Of a stretch of 7,004 nucleotides of DNA, positions 1 through 6,850 are shown piece after piece (the first letter of the stretch is position 1; each line of letters starts with the position of its first letter). The stretch lies in NCBI GenBank assembly GCA_011051745.1, contig DRKO01000224.1, forward strand, positions 1 to 7,004. Reading direction: 5' to 3'. Under the pieces are notes generated by a model. That model saw only the letters and a list, made by a program, of their open reading frames with translations, was not told the origin of the DNA and searched no databases. The position numbers and the translations under genes were made by a program. The stretch is from Chloroflexota bacterium. Its GTDB lineage: Bacteria > Chloroflexota > Anaerolineae > Aggregatilineales > UBA3940.

Positions 1-13
1 GCCTCGCCCCTAC
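1..13. repeat. Possible right arm of a dispersed palindromic repeat, cut by the window edge
   Basis: The window opens with GCCTCGCCCCTAC. From memory, many Chloroflexota and some other genomes carry intergenic palindromes of the form GTAGGGGCGAGGC followed by its complement GCCTCGCCCCTAC. The left arm would lie just outside the window, so the palindrome itself is not seen here. No second copy was noticed in this window. Confidence 0.35.
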
Positions 14-15
14 GA

Positions 16-89
16 GTTGGCGGGGGGTCTGGGCTGGGGGCGGACCCCGCAGGGACGGAGGGACAGGGTCCCCCGTCGCTGCGGCCAAC
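16..89. repeat. Cluster of GC-rich inverted repeats after the last gene (possible terminator region)
   Basis: This stretch downstream of the methyltransferase stop holds several nested or competing inverted repeats: GTTGGC (16-21) with GCCAAC (84-89); GGGGTC (24-29) with GACCCC (43-48); GGACCC (42-47) with GGGTCC (66-71), exclusive of the previous pair; and the tight hairpin GGGAC-AGG-GTCCC (60-72). On the minus strand the run GTCCCTCCGTCCCT also contains a direct repeat of GTCCCT. Such structures at an operon end could stop transcription or protect the 3' end, but no T-tract follows on the minus strand, so a classical intrinsic terminator is not shown. In G-rich DNA some short repeats arise by chance. 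No coding sequence is seen in 1-117. Confidence 0.4.
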
Positions 90-117
90 GGAAACAGGCT
101 GTCAAAGGCACAGGGCC

Positions 118-1062
118 TCAGTCCGGCCTCCGGGCGTAAGCAGTGACGAGATCGCCAAAGTTAACGGGAAGCGGCACTTTATCCAGCCCGGTTACACGCC
201 CCAGACCGTCCACCACGTCGGCGAGAAAGGCACTGTAAGGGCGCAGGCGGGTGGTCAGGTAGCGAAGGCGCAGAAAACGACCCTCCGGCCTGATACGCAC
301 CACCCGGAACCCGGCCTTTTCCAGCACCTCGCCCAGCGTGCGGCGGCTGAAGTAGTGGATGTGCATCTCCATCAGCCAGGGCCAGCGCGACCCCATCAGG
401 CGGGCAAAGAGGCTCTCGATATCCATCGTGTGGACGGCGATCCAGCCGCCGGGCTTCAACAACCGGTAGCAGTGCTCTAACTGCCCCAGCGGGTCGGCCA
501 GATGCTCGATCACGTCCCACATCGTCAGAGCATCGAAGCTCTCAGGAGGGAAACGGGCATCCTCAAGCGTGCCCTGCACGACGCTCAGGCCGTGCTCTGT
601 GGCGTAGTTGACGGCCCAGAGAGAGGGCTCCAGCCCCCAGGCATCCCAACCGGCCTCTATCGCCGTTTCGACGAACACGCCGATATAGGCCCCCACGTCG
701 AGCAGGCGGCGGCCATCCGCCGGACCGGTGTAACGCTGGAAGTTCTTCAGGTGGTGGCGGAAGGTGATCTTCCGTGCGCCGCGCTCCTGAAGATAGAGGG
801 GGTCTTCGACGATCTCATAGTTGTGCTGGATGACATCGTAGCGGGGGCGGGGGTTGGTGTAAATGTGACCACAGCGAGAGCAGGCCACAATCGGAGGATG
901 AATGCCATAGCCGGGGTGTGTACAGCGAAAAGCCGTCCACTGCTCGGAGCCGTTCACCGAGTGCATCCGGGTATCAGGGAAACGGAGCGTGTACTCCGTC
1001 GCCCCACAGAGATTACAGGGGACGTGCTCCATCAGCCCGTCATCATGGAGGGAAGAAGTCAT
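118..1062 (-). CDS. SAM-dependent class I methyltransferase with N-terminal zinc-ribbon-like Cys pairs
   Basis: The 314-residue protein has an N-terminal module with CNLCG (16-20) and CSRCGH (61-66), a CxxC...CxxC pattern that probably binds zinc, followed by a Rossmann methyltransferase domain (about 117-255). Motif I is LLDVGAYIGVF (120-130), with the acidic SAM residue in GLEPS (143-147), the post-motif FDALTMWDVIEHLADP (176-191) and LLKPGGWIAVHT (201-212), then HYFSRRTLGEVLEKAGF (236-252). This is the Methyltransf_23/11 arrangement common in polysaccharide loci, where it methylates a sugar or sugar nucleotide; the substrate here is unknown. Motif I has GAYIG rather than GCGxG, but the Asp and both flanking Gly are kept. 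The start at 1062 overlaps the DPM1-like stop as TGATG and has GAAGG (1077-1073) ten bases upstream; ATG 1032 is possible but less supported. The C-terminal 60 residues carry no motif I recognise. It is the last gene before the repeat-rich end. Confidence 0.88.
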   Translation of the reverse strand: MTSSLHDDGLMEHVPCNLCGATEYTLRFPDTRMHSVNGSEQWTAFRCTHPGYGIHPPIVACSRCGHIYTNPRPRYDVIQHNYEIVEDPLYLQERGARKITFRHHLKNFQRYTGPADGRRLLDVGAYIGVFVETAIEAGWDAWGLEPSLWAVNYATEHGLSVVQGTLEDARFPPESFDALTMWDVIEHLADPLGQLEHCYRLLKPGGWIAVHTMDIESLFARLMGSRWPWLMEMHIHYFSRRTLGEVLEKAGFRVVRIRPEGRFLRLRYLTTRLRPYSAFLADVVDGLGRVTGLDKVPLPVNFGDLVTAYARRPD

Positions 1063-1814
1063 CAGGTTGGGGCCTTCTTTGTCAAAAAGCGGGGGTCACG
1101 GCCAAACATCCGCCGCCACGAGAGGCGGAAGACGGTGTAGAGGGCTTTCGTGATCTCCTGCTGCGAAATCTTGGACCTGCCACGCTTGCGGTCTTCAAAC
1201 ACGATGGGGACCTCCCCCACGCTGAAACCCGCCTGCTGAACGAGAAACAGCATCTCGATCAGGAAGGAATAGCCGCTGCTGAAGATCGAATCCAGCGGCA
1301 GGGCCTCAAGCACGTGGCGGCGGTAACAGCGAAAGCCCGCCGTCGCGTCACGGGCTTTCAACCCAAGCAGGAAACGCGCGAACGTGTTCGCCCCCCGACT
1401 CAGCACCCGGCGACGGAGGGGAAAATCGGGCGTGCCGCCGCCCGGCACATAGCGGGAGCCGATCACCAGATCGTACCGTTCCACGCTGGCCCTGACCATG
1501 GCGGGGATGTAGCGGGGATGATGGGAAAAATCGGCGTCCATCGTCATCACACGCGCCGCGCCCTGCTCCAGCGCCAGCCGGAACCCGGCCAGATAGGCCG
1601 TGCCCAGCCCCAGCTTACCGGCCCGGTGAACGACGGACACCCGCCCGGGGTACTCCTCCGCGAGGGCATCGGCCAGCTCACCCGTGCCATCGGGCGAGTT
1701 ATCGTCCACCACGATAACGCCCAGATCGAGGGGTAGCTCCAGAAGCATGGGGATAAGGCGGGGGATGTTCTCCCGCTCGTTGTAAGTGGGTACGATAACC
1801 AGCGTATCAGCCAC
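1062..1814 (-). CDS. Polyprenol-phosphate glycosyltransferase, DPM1-like GT2 (dolichyl-phosphate mannosyltransferase family)
   Basis: This 250-residue GT2 enzyme is expected to move a hexose (mannose or glucose) from a nucleotide sugar to polyprenyl phosphate, giving a lipid-linked monosaccharide donor. Motifs in order: PTYNERENI (9-17), VVDDNSPDGT (35-44), the metal-binding DAD in MDADFSHHP (92-100), SRYVPGG (120-126), ARDATAGFRCYRR (154-166), SSGYSFLIEM (179-188) and FEDRKRGRSKIS (206-217). This is the full DPM1 signature set. It has no C-terminal membrane helices, so it matches the soluble DPM1 form rather than the GtrB/ArnC form with two TMs. Start: GTG at 1814, preceded by GAAGG (1828-1824) nine bases upstream; a stop in the same frame just before excludes longer starts. 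It lies 111 nt after the polymerase gene and shares one base with the methyltransferase start (TGATG). Sugar specificity is not visible. A partner GT-C glycosyltransferase using the product is not in the window. Confidence 0.92.
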   Translation of the reverse strand: MADTLVIVPTYNERENIPRLIPMLLELPLDLGVIVVDDNSPDGTGELADALAEEYPGRVSVVHRAGKLGLGTAYLAGFRLALEQGAARVMTMDADFSHHPRYIPAMVRASVERYDLVIGSRYVPGGGTPDFPLRRRVLSRGANTFARFLLGLKARDATAGFRCYRRHVLEALPLDSIFSSGYSFLIEMLFLVQQAGFSVGEVPIVFEDRKRGRSKISQQEITKALYTVFRLSWRRMFGRDPRFLTKKAPT

Positions 1815-1925
1815 TTTTGACCGCCTTCATGGGCCAGGGCCGGAATGAAGCGAGGCCGAGATCGGATGGGCCTGCCCTGAGGAACACGAGGGCACTCTCA
1901 GGCACGTTTCACAGAGATGCCGGGC

Positions 1926-4403
1926 TCACTCGCTGAAATACGGGTCGAGTGCATGGATGGCGTCGTACACAACCCGAGCATCCTCATCACGGCCCTGCGC
2001 TGTATAAAGCCCGGCCAGCGCCATCCACGAGGCAAAATCATACCGGCTTGGCCCCGGCGCGTCAAGCTGAGGCAGAGGGAACAGGCTGCCACGCCGCATG
2101 TAGACCGTAACATCCCAGTTCTGAGGCTGGACGATCAGCGGGCCACCGGCCGCGTAGGCCTCGATGGCGGCCTCCAGATCGCCTTCGGCCTCGGCCAGCC
2201 GCCCCAGCACGTAATACCCGTGCCCGTCTCCGAGGAAGATCGCCGTCCGCGCGTCGCGCTCCGCCGCTTCCCGATCACCCAGCGCCAGATACGCCTCCGC
2301 GCGGGCGACATAGCCACGCGGATAGGCCGGGTCGGCGTCTATCGCCCGGCTGAGCCAGGGAAGCGCCGAGGCCGGATCATCCTCGAAACGGAGGGCCACC
2401 TCGCCCCGACACTCCAGATCGGCGGCTTCGGCGGATGCCGCCCAGCGCTCCGGAGCGAACGGCCAGCAGACATCCGGCAGCGCGGCCAGCGCGTCAAGGG
2501 GGAGGCCCTCCGCACCCTGAGCCTGAAGGAAAGCGTTCCGCGAGGCGGCACGCAGGGGCGTTCCCTCCCAGAAGGGCGAGCCAACCCAGGCGGGGGACAT
2601 CTCAAGCGCTTCAAGGTAAGCCTCCCGCGCGGTCGTTTCCTCACCGGCGGCCCCGGCGAACATCCCCACCCAGAAAGTGTAGCGCGGCTCACGGGGGTTG
2701 ATGCGCCGGGCCTGCTGCATCTCGTCCAGTGCGGCGCGGGGGTCGCCGGACTGAGCGAGCAGCGCGGCGTAGTTGGCGTGCGACAGATCGAACGTCCCCT
2801 CAAAGGCCAGCGCGGTTTGATAGGCGTCCAGCGCCTGATCCAGATAGGACCCGTCGGCGGCGGCCAGTTCGCCCAGAATCTGGGCCCGCTGGACGGCGTA
2901 ATAGCCCATCGCCGGATCGATCCGCCGGGCGGCGTCTATCTCCGCCAGCGCACCTTCCAGATCGTCCCGATCATAGAGGGCCACCGCCCGCGAAAAATGA
3001 TAGTGGGCCAGATCGGCGACCGCCCAGCCCCCCGCCGAAAGGACGACGAGAGCAAGCAGAACCCCCGGCAGGGCACGGCGTAACCGCCCGCCCCACAGGC
3101 GCGGCTCAGGACGGAAGGGCATCACCAGGTAGGCGGCGAACACCAGACCGGGCAGCCGGTGAGGGGTATCGGTGAAGGCGTCTACCAGATTGTGAACGCC
3201 GAAGCCGAGCAACGCGGCGCAGATCGCCGCCACGCGCACCCTCTCCCAGCCCTCCGCGCCGCGCCAGCGCCGATACCCCACCCACGCAATCGCGCCGACC
3301 AGCCAGAACAGCGTCAGAAGGCCCGGTAGCCCGGCCTCGGCCCAGACGGTCAGAGGATAGTTATCGGCGGTGCGGTGACGGTCGTCGGTGACCTTCGGAT
3401 CACGATAGGAGCGCATGGCGCGGCCAAAGCCATACGGCCCGACGCCCGTCAATGGATCGTCGAGGCCGATCCGCCAGCCGGTGCGCCACAGGTCGAGCCG
3501 CTCGGTGTCCCCGGCGCGGCGGTCGGACAGGCCGGTGCGCATCCAGGCAAGGCCGAAGGCCAGAACGAGGGCAAACGCCACCGCCAGCGCGGCCCGTACC
3601 CGCCAGTCGCGCAGCCACACCCCCAGTTGAGCGCGGCGGGCCGGATCGGCGAGCAGGATCAACGCGCCCAGAGAAGGCAGCGAGACGGCCAGAGAGAGCA
3701 GCCCCCCGCGAGAGAAACTGAGACCCTGCACGACGAGCGCGGCGATCAGCCAGAGCACCAGCCCGCGCCGGGTCTCCGTCGAGCGGGTGGCGATCAACCA
3801 GCCCAGCCCGACGGGGATCACCAGCCCCAGATAGGCCGAGAGCGCGGTCGGGCCGCTCATCGTGAAGCCCAGCCGGTAGATCACGGGGGGGATGGGATGC
3901 GCCAGCCCGCCGATGGACAGCCAGCCCTGCCGGAACATCGGCAGCCAGGGCAGGCCCAGATACCATGAGGCGAACTCGATCAGCCCGATCAGGCTGACGG
4001 CAGCGGCGGCAAACAGAACCGGCTCCAGCATCACGCGGTGGCCGTGCCTGCGCATCAAATCCACGATCAGGTAGAAGAGCAGGGTGTGCAGACCGATCCG
4101 CCAGAACGCCTCAAGGCTTATACGCGGGTCAAGGGCGAAGGCGGTCGCCAGCGCAAACACAATCACCTGAGCGGCGACCGGCCAGTCAAGCGGGGTGGCG
4201 GGGAGCGGCTCCCTGCGGCGGAGCAGGGTCACGAGCCAGCCGCCGATGAGCAGCGTCATCAGGGCGTGATGGAAAACGCGCAGCCCGAAAACGAGGTTGA
4301 CGACCGGGCCGCCAAAGAGGGTGAGATACAGCACCAGCGCCATCAGCAGGCGGGCCTGCCAGCGCGGGGAGAGCCGGAACCGTTCAGCGAGTGAAGAAGC
4401 CAT
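1926..4403 (-). CDS. O-antigen polymerase/ligase-family protein (Wzy_C) with C-terminal TPR domain
   Basis: The 825-residue protein (ATG 4403) joins a polytopic membrane half to a soluble repeat half. About 13 hydrophobic segments occur between residues 19 and 465. Wzy_C-type signatures are SFSRGG (229-234, with the conserved Arg), GVGPYGFGRAMRSY (320-333) and ADNYPLTVWAEAGLPGL (346-362). The last two lie in the large loop between membrane segments near 288 and 357, where WaaL/Wzy enzymes carry catalytic residues. The ligase-type His-Asn is Asp-Asn here. From 466 on I count about eight TPR-like units (starting near 468, 500, 539, 574, 663, 696, 729 and 786), several ending in the classic xAxxxDP pattern (ARRIDPA, SRAIDADPAYP, HALDPYF). 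A roughly 55-residue stretch (607-662) with poor repeat character separates the two sets. Likely role: polymerisation of lipid-linked repeat units, or transfer of glycan to a protein or lipid acceptor, outside the membrane; the TPRs may recruit partners. Operon position after the initiating transferase agrees. Polymerase versus ligase is not resolved. Confidence 0.85.
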   Translation of the reverse strand: MASSLAERFRLSPRWQARLLMALVLYLTLFGGPVVNLVFGLRVFHHALMTLLIGGWLVTLLRRREPLPATPLDWPVAAQVIVFALATAFALDPRISLEAFWRIGLHTLLFYLIVDLMRRHGHRVMLEPVLFAAAAVSLIGLIEFASWYLGLPWLPMFRQGWLSIGGLAHPIPPVIYRLGFTMSGPTALSAYLGLVIPVGLGWLIATRSTETRRGLVLWLIAALVVQGLSFSRGGLLSLAVSLPSLGALILLADPARRAQLGVWLRDWRVRAALAVAFALVLAFGLAWMRTGLSDRRAGDTERLDLWRTGWRIGLDDPLTGVGPYGFGRAMRSYRDPKVTDDRHRTADNYPLTVWAEAGLPGLLTLFWLVGAIAWVGYRRWRGAEGWERVRVAAICAALLGFGVHNLVDAFTDTPHRLPGLVFAAYLVMPFRPEPRLWGGRLRRALPGVLLALVVLSAGGWAVADLAHYHFSRAVALYDRDDLEGALAEIDAARRIDPAMGYYAVQRAQILGELAAADGSYLDQALDAYQTALAFEGTFDLSHANYAALLAQSGDPRAALDEMQQARRINPREPRYTFWVGMFAGAAGEETTAREAYLEALEMSPAWVGSPFWEGTPLRAASRNAFLQAQGAEGLPLDALAALPDVCWPFAPERWAASAEAADLECRGEVALRFEDDPASALPWLSRAIDADPAYPRGYVARAEAYLALGDREAAERDARTAIFLGDGHGYYVLGRLAEAEGDLEAAIEAYAAGGPLIVQPQNWDVTVYMRRGSLFPLPQLDAPGPSRYDFASWMALAGLYTAQGRDEDARVVYDAIHALDPYFSE

Positions 4404-4407
4404 CTGT

Positions 4408-4414
4408 CCCCCTC
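4408..4414 (-). promoter_or_regulatory. RBS fixing the start of the polymerase gene
   Basis: The minus strand reads TAGAGGGGGACAGATG: the stop of the transferase gene (4416-4414) runs into GAGGGGG (4414-4408), followed four bases later by ATG at 4403. This makes ATG 4403 a much better start than the in-frame TTG at 4445, which would overlap the preceding gene by 32 nt and lacks comparable support. The arrangement favours re-initiation by ribosomes finishing the upstream gene. Confidence 0.7.
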
Positions 4415-5856
4415 TACGTCCCCTGAAGGCGAACGACACGGCCAATCGTCCGCAACAGGATCAGGCCATCCAGCAGAAGCGAGCGATGCCGGATGTAGTA
4501 CAGGTCATACTTGAGCTTGTTGAGCGCGTCTTCCTCGCTGTTGCCGTAGCCGTAGTTGACCTGCGCCCAGCCCGTCAGGCCGGGGCGGACGCTCAGGCGG
4601 GTGCGGTAAAAGGGGATGGTCTGCTGAAGACGCTCAACAAAGTAAGGACGCTCCGGGCGCGGCCCGATCAGGCTCATCTCGCCCTTCAGGACGTTGAAAA
4701 GCTGCGGGATTTCGTCCAGGCGGCTTTTGCGCAGGAAGCGCCCGACGCGCGTCACGCGGGGGTCGCGTTCCGTCGCCCAGCGCGGGCCTTCTTTCGATTC
4801 GGCGTCGGGAACCATCGTGCGGAGCTTGACGAGCTTAAACACCCGACCGGCCCGCCCCACCCGTTCCTGCGTATAAAAGACCGGCCCCGGCGAGTCAACC
4901 GTGATCGCCAGCGCGATGAGGGGCAGCAGCAGCGCGAATATCGCCAGCCCGATCAGGCTGAGGGTGATGTCCATCAGGCGTTTGAGGATCGGATAGGGAT
5001 CAAAGGGCGAGGAGCCTTCAAGAGGCAGAACGAGATTCCAGTGGCCGCGCACGTATTCGACCGGAACCATGCCGGTGAGCCGCTCATAGACGAGCGGCAT
5101 TGGCTTGATCGGGATGCCCAGTTCGTAGCAGTCCATGATGGCCTGAAAGAGCGCCCCGTCTATGTTGCCGCTGGTCGCCAGAATCACCTCGCTGGCGTGA
5201 AGCTCGCGGGCGATGCGGGCCAGGTCCGCGCCGTAGCCGACCACGTCGGTCTCGACTATGACCTCATCAGAGCGCAGCGGCGCGGCCTCGTCCACAATGC
5301 CGACCACTTCGTAATCGTCGGGGGCGTGTTGCTCAATGGCCTCGATGATGGCCTGCGCGGCCCACCCCACCCCGACGATCAGCACCCGCTGGCGGAGCGG
5401 GGCCCAGTTGATCAGGAGGGGGCGCGAGAGCCGCCAGAGGGCGATCAGGAGGTAGGAGGCGACGGCATAATAGAGGATGAAGAGACGGGGGAGCGCATCA
5501 CGGGGGGAGAGGAAGAAGATCGTCAGGTAGACGATCAGGAGCTGGAGCGTGATCTGGGCCAGCCGAATCTGGCTGTGGAGCCAGTTAGAGCTGATCGCCA
5601 GATCGTAGAAATCGTTGGCCCGCGCCAGCATGAACCAGAGGACGCTCAGGATCACAAACCAGTGGGCCTGAGAGAGGATGAACGGCCAGCCAAAGACCCG
5701 CCTGCCGACGATAGACCAGATGCGCAGCGCGATCAGAACCGCCGCGTTGACGGCGATCAGGTCGCCGAAAGCCAGCAACAGGCGGCGCTCGGCAAGGGGC
5801 AACTGCACGGCACGCGGGAGAGAAGCGCCGTTACGCTCCGCTTTCTTCCTGCTCAT
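4414..5856 (-). CDS. Undecaprenyl-phosphate sugar-1-phosphate transferase (polyprenyl glycosylphosphotransferase)
   Basis: This is an initiating enzyme of repeat-unit assembly: a large monotopic/polytopic phosphoglycosyl transferase (WbaP/ExoY/CpsE class) moving hexose-1-phosphate from a nucleotide sugar to undecaprenyl phosphate. I chose ATG at 5856 (MSRKKAERNG, 480 residues). An in-frame GTG at 5886 would add 10 residues, but its only purine run abuts the codon. In ATG-based numbering: four N-terminal membrane helices (about 23-48, 58-78, 102-116, 123-140); a Rossmann-like region starting VLIVGVGWAAQA (158-169), as in the CoA_binding_3-type domain; a membrane re-entrant segment (about 292-318); and the Bac_transf domain with KRLMDITLS (292-300), SPGPVFYTQERVGR (322-335), FKLVKLRTM (340-348), SRLDEIPQLFNVLKGEMS (378-395, Asp381-Glu382 being the expected catalytic pair), GPRPERP (398-404) and RPGLTGWAQVNYGYG (424-438). 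All core motifs look intact. It overlaps the GT2 gene by 26 nt. The sugar is unknown. Confidence 0.93.
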   Translation of the reverse strand: MSRKKAERNGASLPRAVQLPLAERRLLLAFGDLIAVNAAVLIALRIWSIVGRRVFGWPFILSQAHWFVILSVLWFMLARANDFYDLAISSNWLHSQIRLAQITLQLLIVYLTIFFLSPRDALPRLFILYYAVASYLLIALWRLSRPLLINWAPLRQRVLIVGVGWAAQAIIEAIEQHAPDDYEVVGIVDEAAPLRSDEVIVETDVVGYGADLARIARELHASEVILATSGNIDGALFQAIMDCYELGIPIKPMPLVYERLTGMVPVEYVRGHWNLVLPLEGSSPFDPYPILKRLMDITLSLIGLAIFALLLPLIALAITVDSPGPVFYTQERVGRAGRVFKLVKLRTMVPDAESKEGPRWATERDPRVTRVGRFLRKSRLDEIPQLFNVLKGEMSLIGPRPERPYFVERLQQTIPFYRTRLSVRPGLTGWAQVNYGYGNSEEDALNKLKYDLYYIRHRSLLLDGLILLRTIGRVVRLQGT

Positions 5857-6850
5857 CGTCTCTTCTGATCCACCAGCGCCAGACACCTTTCAGAAACCCC
5901 GCCCCCCATGCCAGATGCAGCGTGGCAAAGGCAAAGGGCAGGAGGGGCAGAACCCGCCAGCCATGACGGGCCGCCTGCCGGAGGCTGAAGAACAGCACCA
6001 GCAAGGCGTAAGCCGCCAGCGCCAGCCCGTACAGCCAGCGCCACAGCGACCCGAAAAACGAGAGAACCGCCCCCGCGACCAGCCCGACAACGAACAGAGG
6101 GGCCACCACATGGCGGAGCCGAACCGAACGCGGGTGCATCCGCAACATGCGGGCCTTCCAGAAACCGTAGCGAAAATACTGTTTCCAGAGGGCTTTCAGG
6201 CTGCGGCGCGGATGATAATCCGTCCGGATGTCCGGTGAATAGTATATCCGTCCCCCGGCCTGACGCAGGCGATAGGCCAGTTCGTAATCCTCGTTGACGA
6301 GGAGCGTTTCGTCAAACCCCCCCAGCGCCAGCACGCGATCACGCACCCAGAGGCCATAGGGGACGGTATCCGCCTCGCCCGCTTCTTTCGCACCGCGCCA
6401 GCGACCCGGCCCGACGCCAAAACGCGACTCCATCGCCGCCGCTATCACGCGGGCCATGTACGTATCCGCCACGTACTCCCAGCGCCCCCCGACACACTCC
6501 GCGCCGCTCTCCTGAAGCACCTCGACACAGCGCCGGAGGTAGTCCGGCGGGGCGAAGGTGTGCCCATCCATGCGGGCAACCAGGCCGTAGCGTGCCTCAC
6601 GAAAGCCGATGTTCATCGCGGCGGGGATGATCCGGCGGGGGTTGCTCACCAGCCGGACGCGCGGGTCTTCCGCCGCAACGCGCCCGACGATCTCGCGTGT
6701 GCCATCGTCGCTCAGGCCGTCCACACAGATCACCTCGACCGGGCCGGGGTAGTCCTGAGCAAGCATAGCCCGCAGGCTGCGCTCGATGGTGGCAGCCTCG
6801 TTGTAGATCGGCATGACGACCGAGACAGGCGGCCACTCGTGGTTGCTCAT
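5831..6850 (-). CDS. GT2 glycosyltransferase, ExoA-like, membrane-attached
   Basis: This 339-residue protein resembles succinoglycan ExoA-type glycosyltransferases, which add a sugar to a lipid-linked oligosaccharide at the cytoplasmic membrane face. The GT-A domain fills residues 8-240: VVMPIYNEA (11-19), VDGLSDDGT (43-51), the metal-site counterpart MDGH (94-97, in place of a plain DXD), GGFDE (177-181) and NEDYE (186-190), which carries the likely catalytic-base region. It is followed by KQYFRYGFWKARM (223-235), the RYGxxK/R block typical of ExoA relatives. Three hydrophobic segments follow (about 247-267, 270-290 and 298-324), then a charged tail RRDDEQEESGA. Length and topology match the family (about 330 residues). 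The ATG start is supported by a GGGAGGGG Shine-Dalgarno and ATGA overlap with the upstream GT4 gene. The 3' end overlaps the next gene by 26 nt. Sugar specificity cannot be read from sequence, and I give no symbol because orthology to exoA is not shown. Confidence 0.88.
   Translation of the reverse strand: MSNHEWPPVSVVMPIYNEAATIERSLRAMLAQDYPGPVEVICVDGLSDDGTREIVGRVAAEDPRVRLVSNPRRIIPAAMNIGFREARYGLVARMDGHTFAPPDYLRRCVEVLQESGAECVGGRWEYVADTYMARVIAAAMESRFGVGPGRWRGAKEAGEADTVPYGLWVRDRVLALGGFDETLLVNEDYELAYRLRQAGGRIYYSPDIRTDYHPRRSLKALWKQYFRYGFWKARMLRMHPRSVRLRHVVAPLFVVGLVAGAVLSFFGSLWRWLYGLALAAYALLVLFFSLRQAARHGWRVLPLLPFAFATLHLAWGAGFLKGVWRWWIRRDDEQEESGA

Noticed and set aside
1807..1830. A seven-codon mini-frame (MKAVKSG) on the minus strand overlapping the GTG start of the DPM1-like gene.
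   Set aside because: It is too short to judge, and the GAAGG within it works as the Shine-Dalgarno for the GTG. A leader-peptide role has no further support.
1870..1903. Possible stem-loop in the 111-nt gap between the polymerase and DPM1-like genes (GCCTG/CAGGC, CCCT/AGGG, or CCTGAG/CTCAGG).
   Set aside because: The stems are short, interrupted and alternative to each other, with a 10-15 nt loop and no T-tract on the minus strand. No convincing -35/-10 promoter pair is seen in 1815-1925 either.
1917..3083. A 388-codon open frame on the plus strand opposite the TPR half of the polymerase gene.
   Set aside because: It is antisense to well-formed TPR repeats, and its translation is Arg/Gly/Pro-rich without motifs; it is a composition shadow.
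4404..4445. A TTG at 4445 as an earlier start for the polymerase gene.
   Set aside because: It would overlap the transferase gene by 32 nt and has a weak start codon, while ATG 4403 has GAGGGGG just upstream and the protein begins naturally before the first membrane segment.
4297..5868. A 523-codon open frame on the plus strand opposite the sugar transferase gene.
   Set aside because: It lies antisense to a gene with clear, intact family motifs. Its product is low-complexity, rich in Arg, Asp, Gln and Pro, with no recognisable domain. Long antisense frames are expected in GC-rich coding DNA.
5857..5886. A GTG at 5886 as the start of the sugar transferase.
   Set aside because: Its only purine run touches the start codon, leaving no proper spacing. 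ATG 5856 gives a usual N-terminus (MSRKK) and a shorter overlap. The Shine-Dalgarno of ATG 5856 is weak (GAAGAG), so the longer form is not fully excluded.
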